Assembly (NCBI GenBank): GCA_964449465.1
Contig: CAYVBK010000027.1
Span: 5,685-69,684 of the forward strand
Length of the DNA stretch: 64,000 bases
Reading direction: 5' to 3'
Origin: CAYRXM01 sp964449465
Lineage (GTDB): Bacteria; Chloroflexota; Anaerolineae; JAFGEY01
In this document: in pieces, positions 9,493 to 17,405 of the stretch
Layout of the letters: each line of letters begins with the position of its first letter
Numbering within the stretch: position 1 is the stretch's first letter
The notes under the pieces: model-generated
Told to the model about the DNA's origin: nothing
Seen by the model: only the letters and a program-made list of their open reading frames with translations
Database searches by the model: none
Translations under genes and position numbers: made by a program

Positions 9493-10950
9493 ATGCAAGC
9501 AACGGCTCATACCATCCTGGTGGCAGAAGACGATCCTGAATGGCAGGACATCTTGAAAGAAACGCTAACTGACGAAGGGTATCAGGTTTGCATCGCCAAA
9601 ACTTATGATGCAGCCAGAGAATTGATGGATTCGGGGAACATTGACTTGCTGGTTCTCGACCTGAGCCTAGCCGGCACCTCTCCCGTTTTGGACGGCACGC
9701 GGCTGCTGCGGCGACTGCAACACAAAGGCATCCATATTCCATGCATCATTGTCAGCGGCATCGGCACCATTCCACTGGTGCGGCAGGCTTTTACCGAATT
9801 TCTGGTCAAGGACTTTATCGAAAAAGACTCGTTCGATTTTCGCGCTTTTGGCAGCGCGGTGCGCTCGGCCATCGAATCTGCTCCCCCCAAACACTCTCGA
9901 CTGACCAACCAGAGCCTGCGGGTGCATGTGAGCGCGCCCATCGGCGACGTTTATCCAATCACCATCCACGCGCCGGCCGGGCAGCACGGCCTGGACATGC
10001 CGCGCCGTGACCTGGATCAACAATGCCTGATGTCGCAGACACCCGGCGAGCGAGAAGCCAAACACATCGGCAGCACGCTGTTTGGCGCCCTGTTTCAAAA
10101 CGGCTCCATCGGCCTTGAACTGCTGCGTCGTTCTCAAGACCGGTTGACCACCGACCAATCGCTCAAGATCGAATTGAGTACCGACATGACCGGCCTGGCC
10201 GGGCCTGACTCGATCTTTAGCTGGCTGTGGGAGTATCTTTATGACACAGACCGTCAAGAGTTTGTCAACCTGTCGCCGCAATGCCGCCTGACCCGCCATA
10301 TTCCGATCATTCGCAGCCATTCGTTTCCCCGCCTCCACCATCAGGCCTGTCTGTTGGTGGTGTCGGCCCAGCCGCAAGACCTGCCCCCTCTACAGATCGA
10401 ACACGAAATTCAACTGATCCAACAGGCCGTTCAGGATCAATCCGTTCAGGTGCGCGTGTTGGAACGTGCCACGCGAGAAACACTTTACGATGCGCTTCAT
10501 TCACAATCCATCCAGGCTTTACACCTGGTAGGGCATGGGGCCTGGAACCCGGAATGGCTGCAAAGCGTGTTCTATTTGCAAGATGCCTATGGCCGCGCCG
10601 ACCCGGTAGATGGCGAACGGCTGGCCCGCCTGATTTTGGGCGAGTGTGGGCCAATGATCCGCATCGTCTTTTTGAACGCCTGCCAGACCGCCGACGGCGC
10701 GCGCAGCGACTCGCCGGCCGCCTTGTACGGCATGGCCGGGCAGTTGGCCCTGCGCGGCGTGCCATCGGTCATCGGTATGCGATTTGCCATCTCGGATGAC
10801 GCCGCCGTCGAGTTTGCGCGTCAATTCTATCACGACTGGCTGAGCAGCCACTCGGTCTGCGAAGCTGTAGCCGCGGCGCGACGACGCATCTATTTGCACA
10901 GGCAGGGGCACGCGGCCGAATGGGGTGTCCCCATCCTGTTCGAGTCATAA
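9493..10950 (+). CDS. Receiver-CHAT protease (caspase-like) fusion
   Basis: This 485-residue protein has a receiver (1-125; phospho-acceptor D56 in 'LLVLDLSLAG') and a C-terminal CHAT peptidase (about 290-485). The CHAT dyad is visible as H348 in 'LHLVGHG' and C397 in 'FLNACQTA'. Before the CHAT domain lies a 'WLWEYLYD...LSP' segment that recurs in two other CHAT proteins of this window. CHAT proteins are caspase-clan cysteine proteases; here cleavage is presumably controlled by phosphorylation of the receiver. I use the ATG at 9493, preceded by TGGGGGGCGTATCT, rather than the in-frame GTG at 9478. It is the last gene of the operon and converges with the Gfo/Idh gene at a gap of only five bases, with no obvious terminator. 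Confidence 0.9.
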   Translation: MQATAHTILVAEDDPEWQDILKETLTDEGYQVCIAKTYDAARELMDSGNIDLLVLDLSLAGTSPVLDGTRLLRRLQHKGIHIPCIIVSGIGTIPLVRQAFTEFLVKDFIEKDSFDFRAFGSAVRSAIESAPPKHSRLTNQSLRVHVSAPIGDVYPITIHAPAGQHGLDMPRRDLDQQCLMSQTPGEREAKHIGSTLFGALFQNGSIGLELLRRSQDRLTTDQSLKIELSTDMTGLAGPDSIFSWLWEYLYDTDRQEFVNLSPQCRLTRHIPIIRSHSFPRLHHQACLLVVSAQPQDLPPLQIEHEIQLIQQAVQDQSVQVRVLERATRETLYDALHSQSIQALHLVGHGAWNPEWLQSVFYLQDAYGRADPVDGERLARLILGECGPMIRIVFLNACQTADGARSDSPAALYGMAGQLALRGVPSVIGMRFAISDDAAVEFARQFYHDWLSSHSVCEAVAAARRRIYLHRQGHAAEWGVPILFES

Positions 10951-10955
10951 TCCGA

Positions 10956-12071
10956 TCACCACGCCCGCGAATCCGGCACCTCCAGCCACGCTCCCTCTTG
11001 AAGAACAGACTGCTGGCTGATCAGGCCGGGCAAGGTCATATCCATCGCCTCGTGGATGCCGATGGGGCAGGGCGCGCCGTTCAGGATGCTGTCGAGCCAG
11101 TCACACACCTCAAAATAATCTCCGCCGCCGTGTCCGGCCTGAAGCGCACCATTCGGCGGATGGCGCCACATGTCCGGCAGGTATTCCGCCTCCAACTCGA
11201 CCAGGTCGCCCCAGGCGTGCATATCCTGGCACAGGTCGTCCAGCCAGATGCGATGCCGCTCGCCGGCCGCCCGCGCCGATTCATAGCAGCCGCGCGTGCC
11301 TTGCAAAGTATAATTGGTCATAGCGTGCGGGCGGGTGGAGAGCATGTCCACGCGAATTTTGATCAATGCCCCGCGCTCTGTTTTTGCCAGAATCACACAG
11401 CTATCTTGATTTTCATAAAAATCTCCGCGCGGGTCGCGGTAATGATGCCCGCTGCCCTCACAGCACACCCGCACTACCCGGTCTCCCTCCATCCACTGCA
11501 AGATCGGCCCCAGGCTGTGCGTGGGATAGGTGATGCCATCTATGCCCGTCTGCCACCGTCGCCGCCAGGGGGTGGTCTCATTCAATTCTTTGAGCTCGTG
11601 GATATACTCGCCCTCGGCATAATACACTTCGCCAAACAGCCCCCGTCGTGTCAATTCGCGAATCAGCACGTTGGAGCGGATATAGGTATAATTCTCGGCC
11701 ATCATATAGACCGCCCGCGACCGCTGCGCCACCTGCGTCAAGACGCGGCACTCATCCATAGACACCGCCGCCGTCACCTCGCACAGCACATGGATGTTTT
11801 TTTGCAGCGCGGCGATAGACTGCTCCGCGTGAAATGGCATCGGCGTGCCAATGATCACAGCGTCCAGGTCCGACCGGTCGAGCATGTCCTGATAATCGCT
11901 GTACATTTCGGCGGCACCCATCTCTTGAGCCGCCTGTACCAGGGCATCCTGGCGCACATCGCAGACAGCATGAACGCGCGCCGCCGGATGTGCCTCCAGA
12001 GCCAGGCGAAAACTGGCCCCCCGTCCAGCCGCACCGACAATGCCAATATGGAGTTTTTCAACGTTGTGCAT
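10956..12071 (-). CDS. Gfo/Idh/MocA-family oxidoreductase with altered EKP motif
   Basis: This 371-residue protein has an N-terminal Rossmann domain ('HIGIVGAAGRGASF') and the C-terminal alpha/beta domain of the Gfo/Idh/MocA family, which oxidises sugars or sugar derivatives with NAD(P). The usual EKP motif reads 'CEVTAAVS', so the conserved lysine is absent. Either the reaction differs, as in hydrolytic GH109-like members, or another residue substitutes. The start ATG at 12071 is preceded by CAAGGAGATATTTG; an in-frame TTG at 12074 is less likely. It is transcribed divergently from the SDR gene and ends five bases from the receiver-CHAT stop. No signal peptide is present, so it is probably cytoplasmic. 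Confidence 0.85.
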   Translation of the reverse strand: MHNVEKLHIGIVGAAGRGASFRLALEAHPAARVHAVCDVRQDALVQAAQEMGAAEMYSDYQDMLDRSDLDAVIIGTPMPFHAEQSIAALQKNIHVLCEVTAAVSMDECRVLTQVAQRSRAVYMMAENYTYIRSNVLIRELTRRGLFGEVYYAEGEYIHELKELNETTPWRRRWQTGIDGITYPTHSLGPILQWMEGDRVVRVCCEGSGHHYRDPRGDFYENQDSCVILAKTERGALIKIRVDMLSTRPHAMTNYTLQGTRGCYESARAAGERHRIWLDDLCQDMHAWGDLVELEAEYLPDMWRHPPNGALQAGHGGGDYFEVCDWLDSILNGAPCPIGIHEAMDMTLPGLISQQSVLQEGAWLEVPDSRAW

Positions 12072-12104
12072 CAAATATCTCCTTGTTTATTCTTTTTGGC
12101 ATCT

Positions 12105-12133
12105 TTGTCAAAAAAAGAGCCTTGTTGTACAAT
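12105..12133 (+). promoter_or_regulatory. Sigma70-like promoter upstream of SDR gene
   Basis: TTGTCA at 12105-12110 and TACAAT at 12128-12133 are separated by 17 bases. The box ends 47 bases before the ATG at 12181. It lies in the divergent gap shared with the Gfo/Idh gene. Confidence 0.7.
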
Positions 12134-12180
12134 AACCCTCTACACAGCACAATCTGTCTGCATCAAGAAAGGGGAATGGG

Positions 12181-13011
12181 ATGACCAACAAAACATTGGA
12201 AAACAAGACGGTTTGGGTGACAGGATCCTCGCGCGGGTTGGGGCGGGTGATCGCCGATCACCTGGCCAGCCTGGGCGCTTGGGTGGCCGTGCATGGCACC
12301 ACTCCTCTATCTGCTCGCGCCTTGAATGAAGGCGAATCGCTGGCAGCAGTCGCGCAAACCATCGCCCAGGCGCATGGCGTTCCGGCGCTGCCCGTCTATG
12401 GCGATCTGTCCAACCCGGACGTGGTGCAGCAAATTGTGGCAGAAATTCATCAGGCCTGGGGACGCATTGACATCCTGGTCAACTGCGCCGGCGGCGACAT
12501 TGGCGCACAGGGTGTCGGTGCACCGCAGGCCGGCAAGCCGCAAGACAATGATGCCATTCACATCTCGCTGGCCGACATGCGCACAGTGCTGGATCGCAAC
12601 CTGATGACCTGTATCCTCACCTGCCGTGAGGTGGTTCCCGAGATGATCGAGCGTCGGTCGGGCTGCATCGTCAACATCGGCAGCATTGCCGGGCTCGGCG
12701 GCGGCGCTCGCGAAGCCATCTATGCCACTGCCAAAGCCGCCGTCCACGAGTACACTCGCTGCCTGGCCGCCATGCTGCGCCCCTACAACATCCGCGCCAA
12801 TGTTGTGGCGCCGGGACCCACCGTCACCCCGCGCTTTTTGGCCAGCCGTCCCGCCGACCCAGCCATGATGATCACCCAAGGCACGCTGGAACGCTACAGT
12901 CAGCCCATCGAAGTGGCCCAGGCCGTCGCCTTTTTGGTCGGCGACGCCGGGTCTTTTATCCATGGTCAGGTGCTGCGAGTAGACGGCGGCTTGCAGCTCT
13001 GGCCGGCCTGA
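12181..13011 (+). CDS. SDR-family NAD(P)-dependent oxidoreductase
   Basis: This 276-residue short-chain dehydrogenase/reductase has the cofactor motif 'TGSSRGLG' near residue 12, 'NCAGG' and 'VNIGSIAG' (catalytic Ser region). The active site Y-x3-K appears as 'YATAK', and a C-terminal 'VDGGLQLW' is present. It is likely to oxidise or reduce a sugar or polyol in the cytoplasm. About 20 residues between the first strand and 'SLAAVAQTI' form a slightly long loop. The ATG follows AAAGGGGAATGGG. It is followed after 19 bases by a TIM-barrel sugar epimerase gene, which suggests a two-gene sugar-acid or polyol pathway. The exact substrate cannot be read from the sequence. Confidence 0.9.
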   Translation: MTNKTLENKTVWVTGSSRGLGRVIADHLASLGAWVAVHGTTPLSARALNEGESLAAVAQTIAQAHGVPALPVYGDLSNPDVVQQIVAEIHQAWGRIDILVNCAGGDIGAQGVGAPQAGKPQDNDAIHISLADMRTVLDRNLMTCILTCREVVPEMIERRSGCIVNIGSIAGLGGGAREAIYATAKAAVHEYTRCLAAMLRPYNIRANVVAPGPTVTPRFLASRPADPAMMITQGTLERYSQPIEVAQAVAFLVGDAGSFIHGQVLRVDGGLQLWPA

Positions 13012-13030
13012 AACGGAAAGGAGTCTCATC

Positions 13031-13801
13031 ATGCCCTTGTTTGGATTTCGCAGCGGCGTTTTTCGTGGTCTGCCCATCGAGCAAGCCGCCGGCGAACTGG
13101 CCGCGCTGGGCTTTGACGGCCTGGAACTGTGCCTGGAAGCCCCCGACGTGCGCCCGGAGAGCCTCGACTCAGCCCGCTGCCGTCACATCTGCCAGCGGCT
13201 AGACGGTATGGGTATTGCCATCCTGTCGGTCAGCTATCACGGCGACATCGAGCCGCCGGAGCAACGGCGGGCCAACCAGGAACGCGCCGTGTCCATCACC
13301 CGCTGGCTCGGCGCCGACATTCTCATTCTCAACGGCGAAAAGGCCACCGACGCCCCACGCCAGTGGGAAGAACATATTGCCCGCTTGAAAACCCTGTGCC
13401 GCCTGGCCGGCGACCAAAACGTCACCCTGGCCATCGAGCCAGAGCCGCTGCTGGTCATCGGCAGCAGCCAGGACATGCAGACCATGATCCAGGCCGTCGA
13501 CTCGCCGCGCCTCAAGGTCAACCTGGACATCGGCCACGCCCAGATCACCGACCCCGACCTGCCTGCCACCATCCGTCAATTCGGCTCGGCCATCGCCCAT
13601 CTGCACCTGGAAGACATTCGCGAGCGGGTGCATCGCCACCTGATGTTTGGCGAGGGCGACATTGATTTTGTGGCCGTGCGCCGCGCCCTGGACGACATCG
13701 GCTATGCCGGCCCCTATGTAGCCGACCTGTTTGGCTTTCAAGAGTCACCAGGCGAGTTTGCCGCCCGCGCCTTGCAGCACATGCGCCGCCTGTTTGCCTG
13801 A
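13031..13801 (+). CDS. Sugar phosphate isomerase/epimerase (xylose isomerase-like TIM barrel)
   Basis: This 256-residue TIM-barrel protein belongs to the AP-endonuclease-2/xylose-isomerase-like superfamily. Metal-binding acidic residues are visible in 'IEPEPLLVI', 'NLDIGHAQI' and 'HLHLEDI', which match the conserved strand-end Glu, Asp-x-x-His and His-x-Glu ligands of the family. It should isomerise, epimerise or dehydrate a keto sugar using a divalent metal. AAAGGAGTCTCATC precedes the ATG. It is co-directional with, and 19 bases from, the SDR gene. An inverted repeat at 13821-13857 follows and may end the transcript. Confidence 0.88.
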   Translation: MPLFGFRSGVFRGLPIEQAAGELAALGFDGLELCLEAPDVRPESLDSARCRHICQRLDGMGIAILSVSYHGDIEPPEQRRANQERAVSITRWLGADILILNGEKATDAPRQWEEHIARLKTLCRLAGDQNVTLAIEPEPLLVIGSSQDMQTMIQAVDSPRLKVNLDIGHAQITDPDLPATIRQFGSAIAHLHLEDIRERVHRHLMFGEGDIDFVAVRRALDDIGYAGPYVADLFGFQESPGEFAARALQHMRRLFA

Positions 13802-13820
13802 ACGGCCGCATACGCAGATC

Positions 13821-13857
13821 GAGCCTGTCAAGACCCAGACCGGGTTTCGACAGGCTC
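13821..13857. repeat. GAGCCTGTC inverted repeat, dispersed family, terminator-like
   Basis: GAGCCTGTC at 13821-13829 pairs with GACAGGCTC at 13849-13857 across a 19-base loop. A related unit, 'GTTTCGACAGGCTCAACC', recurs at 33073-33097. It lies between two convergent genes, and the TGA of the pyrimidine-nucleoside phosphorylase (13858-13856) falls inside its conserved edge. It may serve as a bidirectional terminator. Confidence 0.7.
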
Positions 13858-15166
13858 AACCCACTCGTATCACCTCATAAACCAGCGGCGGCGATGGCAC
13901 ATCCTCATCGACCCAGCAATAGGCAGCTTCAAGCTGCTCACGGGCAGCCTGCCAGCCTGCCTCGTCGCCAGCGTGAACGGTCAACAGCACATCGCCGGCC
14001 CGCACCCGCTGACCCACCTGCGCCTCCAACACCACCCCCACCGCCGGGTTGACCGGATCGCCCTTTTTCAGCCGCCCGGCCCCCAGATGCAGCGCCGCTA
14101 TGCCCACTTCCAAAGCGTCAATGGCCGCAACCACCCCAGAGCGCGGCGCAAGCACCGGGCGCACCACCGCCGCCGGGCATCGCAAACACGGGTCAGCCAG
14201 CACCGACACATCGCCGCCCTGCGCGGCGATCCACGCCTCCAGCTTGGCCATCGCCCGCCCATCGGCCAGCACAGCCAACAACATCTGCCGCGCCGAGGCC
14301 GTGTCGGCGGCCAGACGCCCCAAGATCAACATTTGCTCGGCCACGATCAGGCAATGCTCGGTCAAGTCGGCCGGGCCCTGGCCGCGCAGCGTTTGCACCG
14401 CCTCGACCACCTCCAGGGCATTACCCACCGCCCGACCCAGCGGCCGGTTCATGTCCGAAATGATCGCCGCAGTCTGCCGCCCCACCCCCTGGCCGATCTC
14501 GACCATGATCTGCGCCAGTTGACGGGCTTCGGGCAGCGTCTTCATAAAGGCTCCGCGCCCCACTTTGACATCCAACACAATGGCGTCGGCGCCGGCGGCG
14601 ATCTTTTTGCTCATCACCGAACTGGCGATCAGCGGCCACGCCGGCACCGTGCCGGTCACATCGCGCAAGGCATACAACTTGCCGTCGGCCGGAGCCAGCG
14701 AATGAGTCTGTCCGGCCACCACCAGCCCCACCTCGCACAATTGTTTTTTGAATTGTTCGATGCTCAAAAATGCGTTATATCCGGGTATCGCCTCTAGCTT
14801 GTCCAGCGTGCCGCCGCTGAACCCCAACCCTCGCCCGCTCATCTTGCCCACCGGCAGCCCACACGCCGACACTAGCGGCCCCACCACCAGCGTGGTCTTG
14901 TCGCCCACGCCGCCGGTCGAGTGCTTGTCTACCACCCAATCGGCCACATCGTGCAGGTCCAGCATATCGCCAGAGCGGGCCATGCTCATGGTCAGATGAA
15001 TGGTCTCCTGACGGGTCATGCCGCGAAACAAGACAGCCATCGCCCAGGCTGCCGCCTGATAGTCGGGAATCTCGCCACGGGTATAGCTCTGAATGAAAAA
15101 ATCTATTTCCTGCTCCGACAGCTCACCGCCGTCGCGTTTCTTGACAATGATGTCTAGCGCGTGCAT
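13856..15166 (-). CDS. pdp: Pyrimidine-nucleoside/thymidine phosphorylase
   Basis: This 436-residue enzyme cleaves pyrimidine (deoxy)nucleosides with phosphate to the free base and (deoxy)ribose 1-phosphate. The family signature is clear in 'KMSGRGLGFSGGTLDKLEAIPGY' (cut here: key residues SGRGLG and GGTLDK, about 105-125). 'KHSTGGVGDKTTL' forms the phosphate site and 'KIAAGADAIVLDVKVG' is also conserved. The three domains of the NP-II family, including the C-terminal PYNP barrel-sandwich, fit the length. The ATG at 15166 follows GGAGGTGTTGC. The gene is divergent from the NAD(P)HX repair gene. Its stop codon sits within a dispersed inverted repeat. I cannot separate DeoA from Pdp by eye. Confidence 0.93.
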   Translation of the reverse strand: MHALDIIVKKRDGGELSEQEIDFFIQSYTRGEIPDYQAAAWAMAVLFRGMTRQETIHLTMSMARSGDMLDLHDVADWVVDKHSTGGVGDKTTLVVGPLVSACGLPVGKMSGRGLGFSGGTLDKLEAIPGYNAFLSIEQFKKQLCEVGLVVAGQTHSLAPADGKLYALRDVTGTVPAWPLIASSVMSKKIAAGADAIVLDVKVGRGAFMKTLPEARQLAQIMVEIGQGVGRQTAAIISDMNRPLGRAVGNALEVVEAVQTLRGQGPADLTEHCLIVAEQMLILGRLAADTASARQMLLAVLADGRAMAKLEAWIAAQGGDVSVLADPCLRCPAAVVRPVLAPRSGVVAAIDALEVGIAALHLGAGRLKKGDPVNPAVGVVLEAQVGQRVRAGDVLLTVHAGDEAGWQAAREQLEAAYCWVDEDVPSPPLVYEVIRVG

Positions 15167-15182
15167 GCAACACCTCCATTCT

Positions 15183-15211
15183 TTGGCGATTCATGCGGGT
15201 TGTGGTATACT
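15183..15211 (+). promoter_or_regulatory. Sigma70-like promoter upstream of nnr gene
   Basis: TTGGCG at 15183-15188 and TATACT at 15206-15211 have a 17-base spacer. The start codon of the bifunctional NAD(P)HX enzyme is 26 bases downstream. Confidence 0.55.
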
Positions 15212-15237
15212 CGCCCCATCTGGAAAGGGGAAAAGAG

Positions 15238-16902
15238 ATGAAACTGCTCACAGTGCAAGAGATGCGCGAATTGGAACAGGCCGCCGATCAGAGCGGCCAC
15301 TCGTATGCCACCATGATGGAACTGGCCGGTCAGTCGGTTGCCGCCGCCATCCAGGAACGCCTGCCGGTCAAAGGCAAAATCGTCCTGGTTCTGGTGGGGC
15401 CGGGCAACAACGGCGGCGATGGCCTGGTAGCCGCCCGCCGCCTCAAAGAAATGGGCGCGCAGGTAGTCTGCTACCTGTGGAAACCTCGCCCTGCCGATGA
15501 CGTGCAAATCAAAGCCATCCAAGAGCGCAGTATCCCTTGTGTCTGCCTGGACGGTGATGGTGGAAAAACGCTGCGCAAAGCCCTGCAAGGCGCCGACGTG
15601 ATTGTGGATGCCCTGCTCGGCACCGGCGCCTCGCGCCCCATCAAAGGCGACCTGGCCGACATGTTGCGCACGGTGCATCAAGAGCTAGAGCGGCGCAGGC
15701 CGACTCTTTCGCCGCTAACCCTGCTGCCCCCGTCCGGCGGCAAAAACGGCTCGCCGTGCCTGCCTCTGGTAGTGGCCGTAGACGTGCCAAGCGGCATTCA
15801 CTGCGATACCGCCGCCGCTGACCCGCTCACCCTGCCCGCCGACCTGACGGTGACATTTGCCGCCCCCAAAAGAGGATTGTTCGGCTTTCCGGCTGCCGGG
15901 CTGATCGGCGAGTTGGTGGTGGCTGACATTGGCATTTCCCCCGACCTGAGCCGCGCCCTGCCCATCGAGATAGCTACCGCCGCCGACGTGGCCGCCAGGC
16001 TGCCTGCCCGCCCGCTCGACGCCCACAAGGGCACATTTGGCAAGGCACTGGTCGTGGCCGGGTCGGTCAACTATGTCGGCGCGCCCTATCTGGCTGCGGC
16101 GGCCGCGGCGCGAGTGGGTGCTGGCCTGGTGACATTGGCCCCGCCGCAGCCATTGCACCCCATTCTGGCCGCCAGACTGACCGAAGCCACTTTTATCGTC
16201 TTGCCGCACAGCATGGGCGTGGTCAATGCCGCAGCCCTGCGCGTATTGAGCGAACAACTGCCGGCCTACTCGGCCCTGCTGATTGGTCCGGGGCTGGGCC
16301 AGGACAAGGAGACAGTCGAGTTGATTCATCGGCTGTTCGGCATGCTCAACAACGCCCCGCAGCGCATCGGTTTTCGGCGCGACCAGGACCCATCGCCCGA
16401 CCAGGTGGCCTTGCCACCGCTGGTCATAGACGCCGATGCCCTCAACGCATTGGCCCTGGTCGAAAAATGGTGGGAGCGCGTACCGCCGGACAGCATCCTC
16501 ACGCCGCATCCCGGCGAGATGGCACGGTTGATGGGCTGCCCCATGCCCGCCGACCGCATCGCCGTCGCCGCCGAACAAGCCAGGCTGTGGCAACAGATTG
16601 TGGTTCTCAAAGGTGCGCACACCGTCATCGCCGCGCCGGATGGTCGGACCACGGTGCTGCCCTTTGCCAACCCGGCCCTGGCCACGGCCGGCAGCGGTGA
16701 TGTGTTGGCCGGAGCCATTGTAGGACTGTTGGCGCAAGGCCTGCCACCGTTCGATGCGGCAGTGTGCGGGGCCTATTTGCACGGCCTGGCCGGACACATG
16801 CTGGCGGTGCAGATGGGCAGCGCGGGCCTGCTGGCCAGCGACCTTGTGCCTGCGCTGCCCCTGGCGATGCGGCAGCTGCGACAACCCTACCAGCGTTCGT
16901 AA
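15238..16902 (+). CDS. nnr: Bifunctional NAD(P)H-hydrate epimerase / ADP-dependent dehydratase
   Basis: This 554-residue enzyme repairs hydrated NAD(P)H. The N-terminal YjeF epimerase domain (about 1-215) has 'GPGNNGGDGLVAARRL' and 'DVPSGI'. The C-terminal dehydratase domain (about 240-550) has 'HKGTFGKALVVAGS', 'LTPHPGEMARL' and the nucleotide-site 'TAGSGDVLAGAIVG'. The start is the ATG at 15238 with AAAGGGGAAAAGAG before it; an upstream in-frame ATG at 15193 would put the predicted promoter inside the gene. A short insertion near residue 140-160 with a Pro/Gly-rich stretch separates strands of the first domain. It overlaps the convergent nitroreductase gene by 16 bases at its 3' end. Confidence 0.94.
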   Translation: MKLLTVQEMRELEQAADQSGHSYATMMELAGQSVAAAIQERLPVKGKIVLVLVGPGNNGGDGLVAARRLKEMGAQVVCYLWKPRPADDVQIKAIQERSIPCVCLDGDGGKTLRKALQGADVIVDALLGTGASRPIKGDLADMLRTVHQELERRRPTLSPLTLLPPSGGKNGSPCLPLVVAVDVPSGIHCDTAAADPLTLPADLTVTFAAPKRGLFGFPAAGLIGELVVADIGISPDLSRALPIEIATAADVAARLPARPLDAHKGTFGKALVVAGSVNYVGAPYLAAAAAARVGAGLVTLAPPQPLHPILAARLTEATFIVLPHSMGVVNAAALRVLSEQLPAYSALLIGPGLGQDKETVELIHRLFGMLNNAPQRIGFRRDQDPSPDQVALPPLVIDADALNALALVEKWWERVPPDSILTPHPGEMARLMGCPMPADRIAVAAEQARLWQQIVVLKGAHTVIAAPDGRTTVLPFANPALATAGSGDVLAGAIVGLLAQGLPPFDAAVCGAYLHGLAGHMLAVQMGSAGLLASDLVPALPLAMRQLRQPYQRS

Positions 16903-17396
16903 CGCACCATTTCGGCCAGCGACTTGCGCTTTTTGGGGCGCGGCTGATCGGCCGGGTAGCCCAGCGGCGTCCAGACGATAGGTTCTACGCCGTCCGGCAA
17001 ACCCAACACCTCGCGGGCCGCCTGCGCATCAAAGGCGCCGATCCAGCACGTGCCAAGCCCCAAATTGGCCGCCGCCAAAATCAGGTGATCCATCACAATG
17101 GCTACGTCCACATCGGTGTAATTCTTGCCATCGCGGCGCGTCCAGCCTTGCGCCGGAATGCCGCAAATGCACACTACCAGCGGAGCCTGGGTAAACCAAT
17201 CGGCGCCATAGACGCGCCGCAGCTCGGCCTCGCGCCCGGCCGTGCGCACCATGATGATCTGAAATGGCTGACGATTGGCAGCTGTGGGGGCCAGGCAAGC
17301 CGCTTCCAACACCTGCCGCAGCACGTCCTCGTCTACCGCATCAGGCCGATAGGCGCGCACACTGTAACGAGCCTGAACAAGTTGAGCAAATTCCAT
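16887..17396 (-). CDS. Nitroreductase-family FMN oxidoreductase
   Basis: This 169-residue protein is a short nitroreductase-fold flavoenzyme. 'RYSVRAYRPDAV' and 'APTAANRQPFQIIMV' form the FMN-binding N-terminus. 'AANLGLGTCWIGAFD' and 'PLGYPADQPRPKKRKSL' are typical of the C-terminal half. It would reduce a nitro compound, quinone or other acceptor using NAD(P)H; the physiological substrate cannot be told. AGGAGGTCAAA lies directly before the ATG. It sits nine bases after the MFS transporter stop on the same strand, so the two are an operon. Its 3' end overlaps the convergent nnr gene by 16 bases. Confidence 0.9.
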   Translation of the reverse strand: MEFAQLVQARYSVRAYRPDAVDEDVLRQVLEAACLAPTAANRQPFQIIMVRTAGREAELRRVYGADWFTQAPLVVCICGIPAQGWTRRDGKNYTDVDVAIVMDHLILAAANLGLGTCWIGAFDAQAAREVLGLPDGVEPIVWTPLGYPADQPRPKKRKSLAEMVRYERW

Positions 17397-17405
17397 TTTG
17401 ACCTC

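Noticed and set aside
10920..12329. Plus-strand open frame of 469 codons
   Set aside because: Antisense to a Gfo/Idh gene and overlapping the SDR promoter; no family motif.
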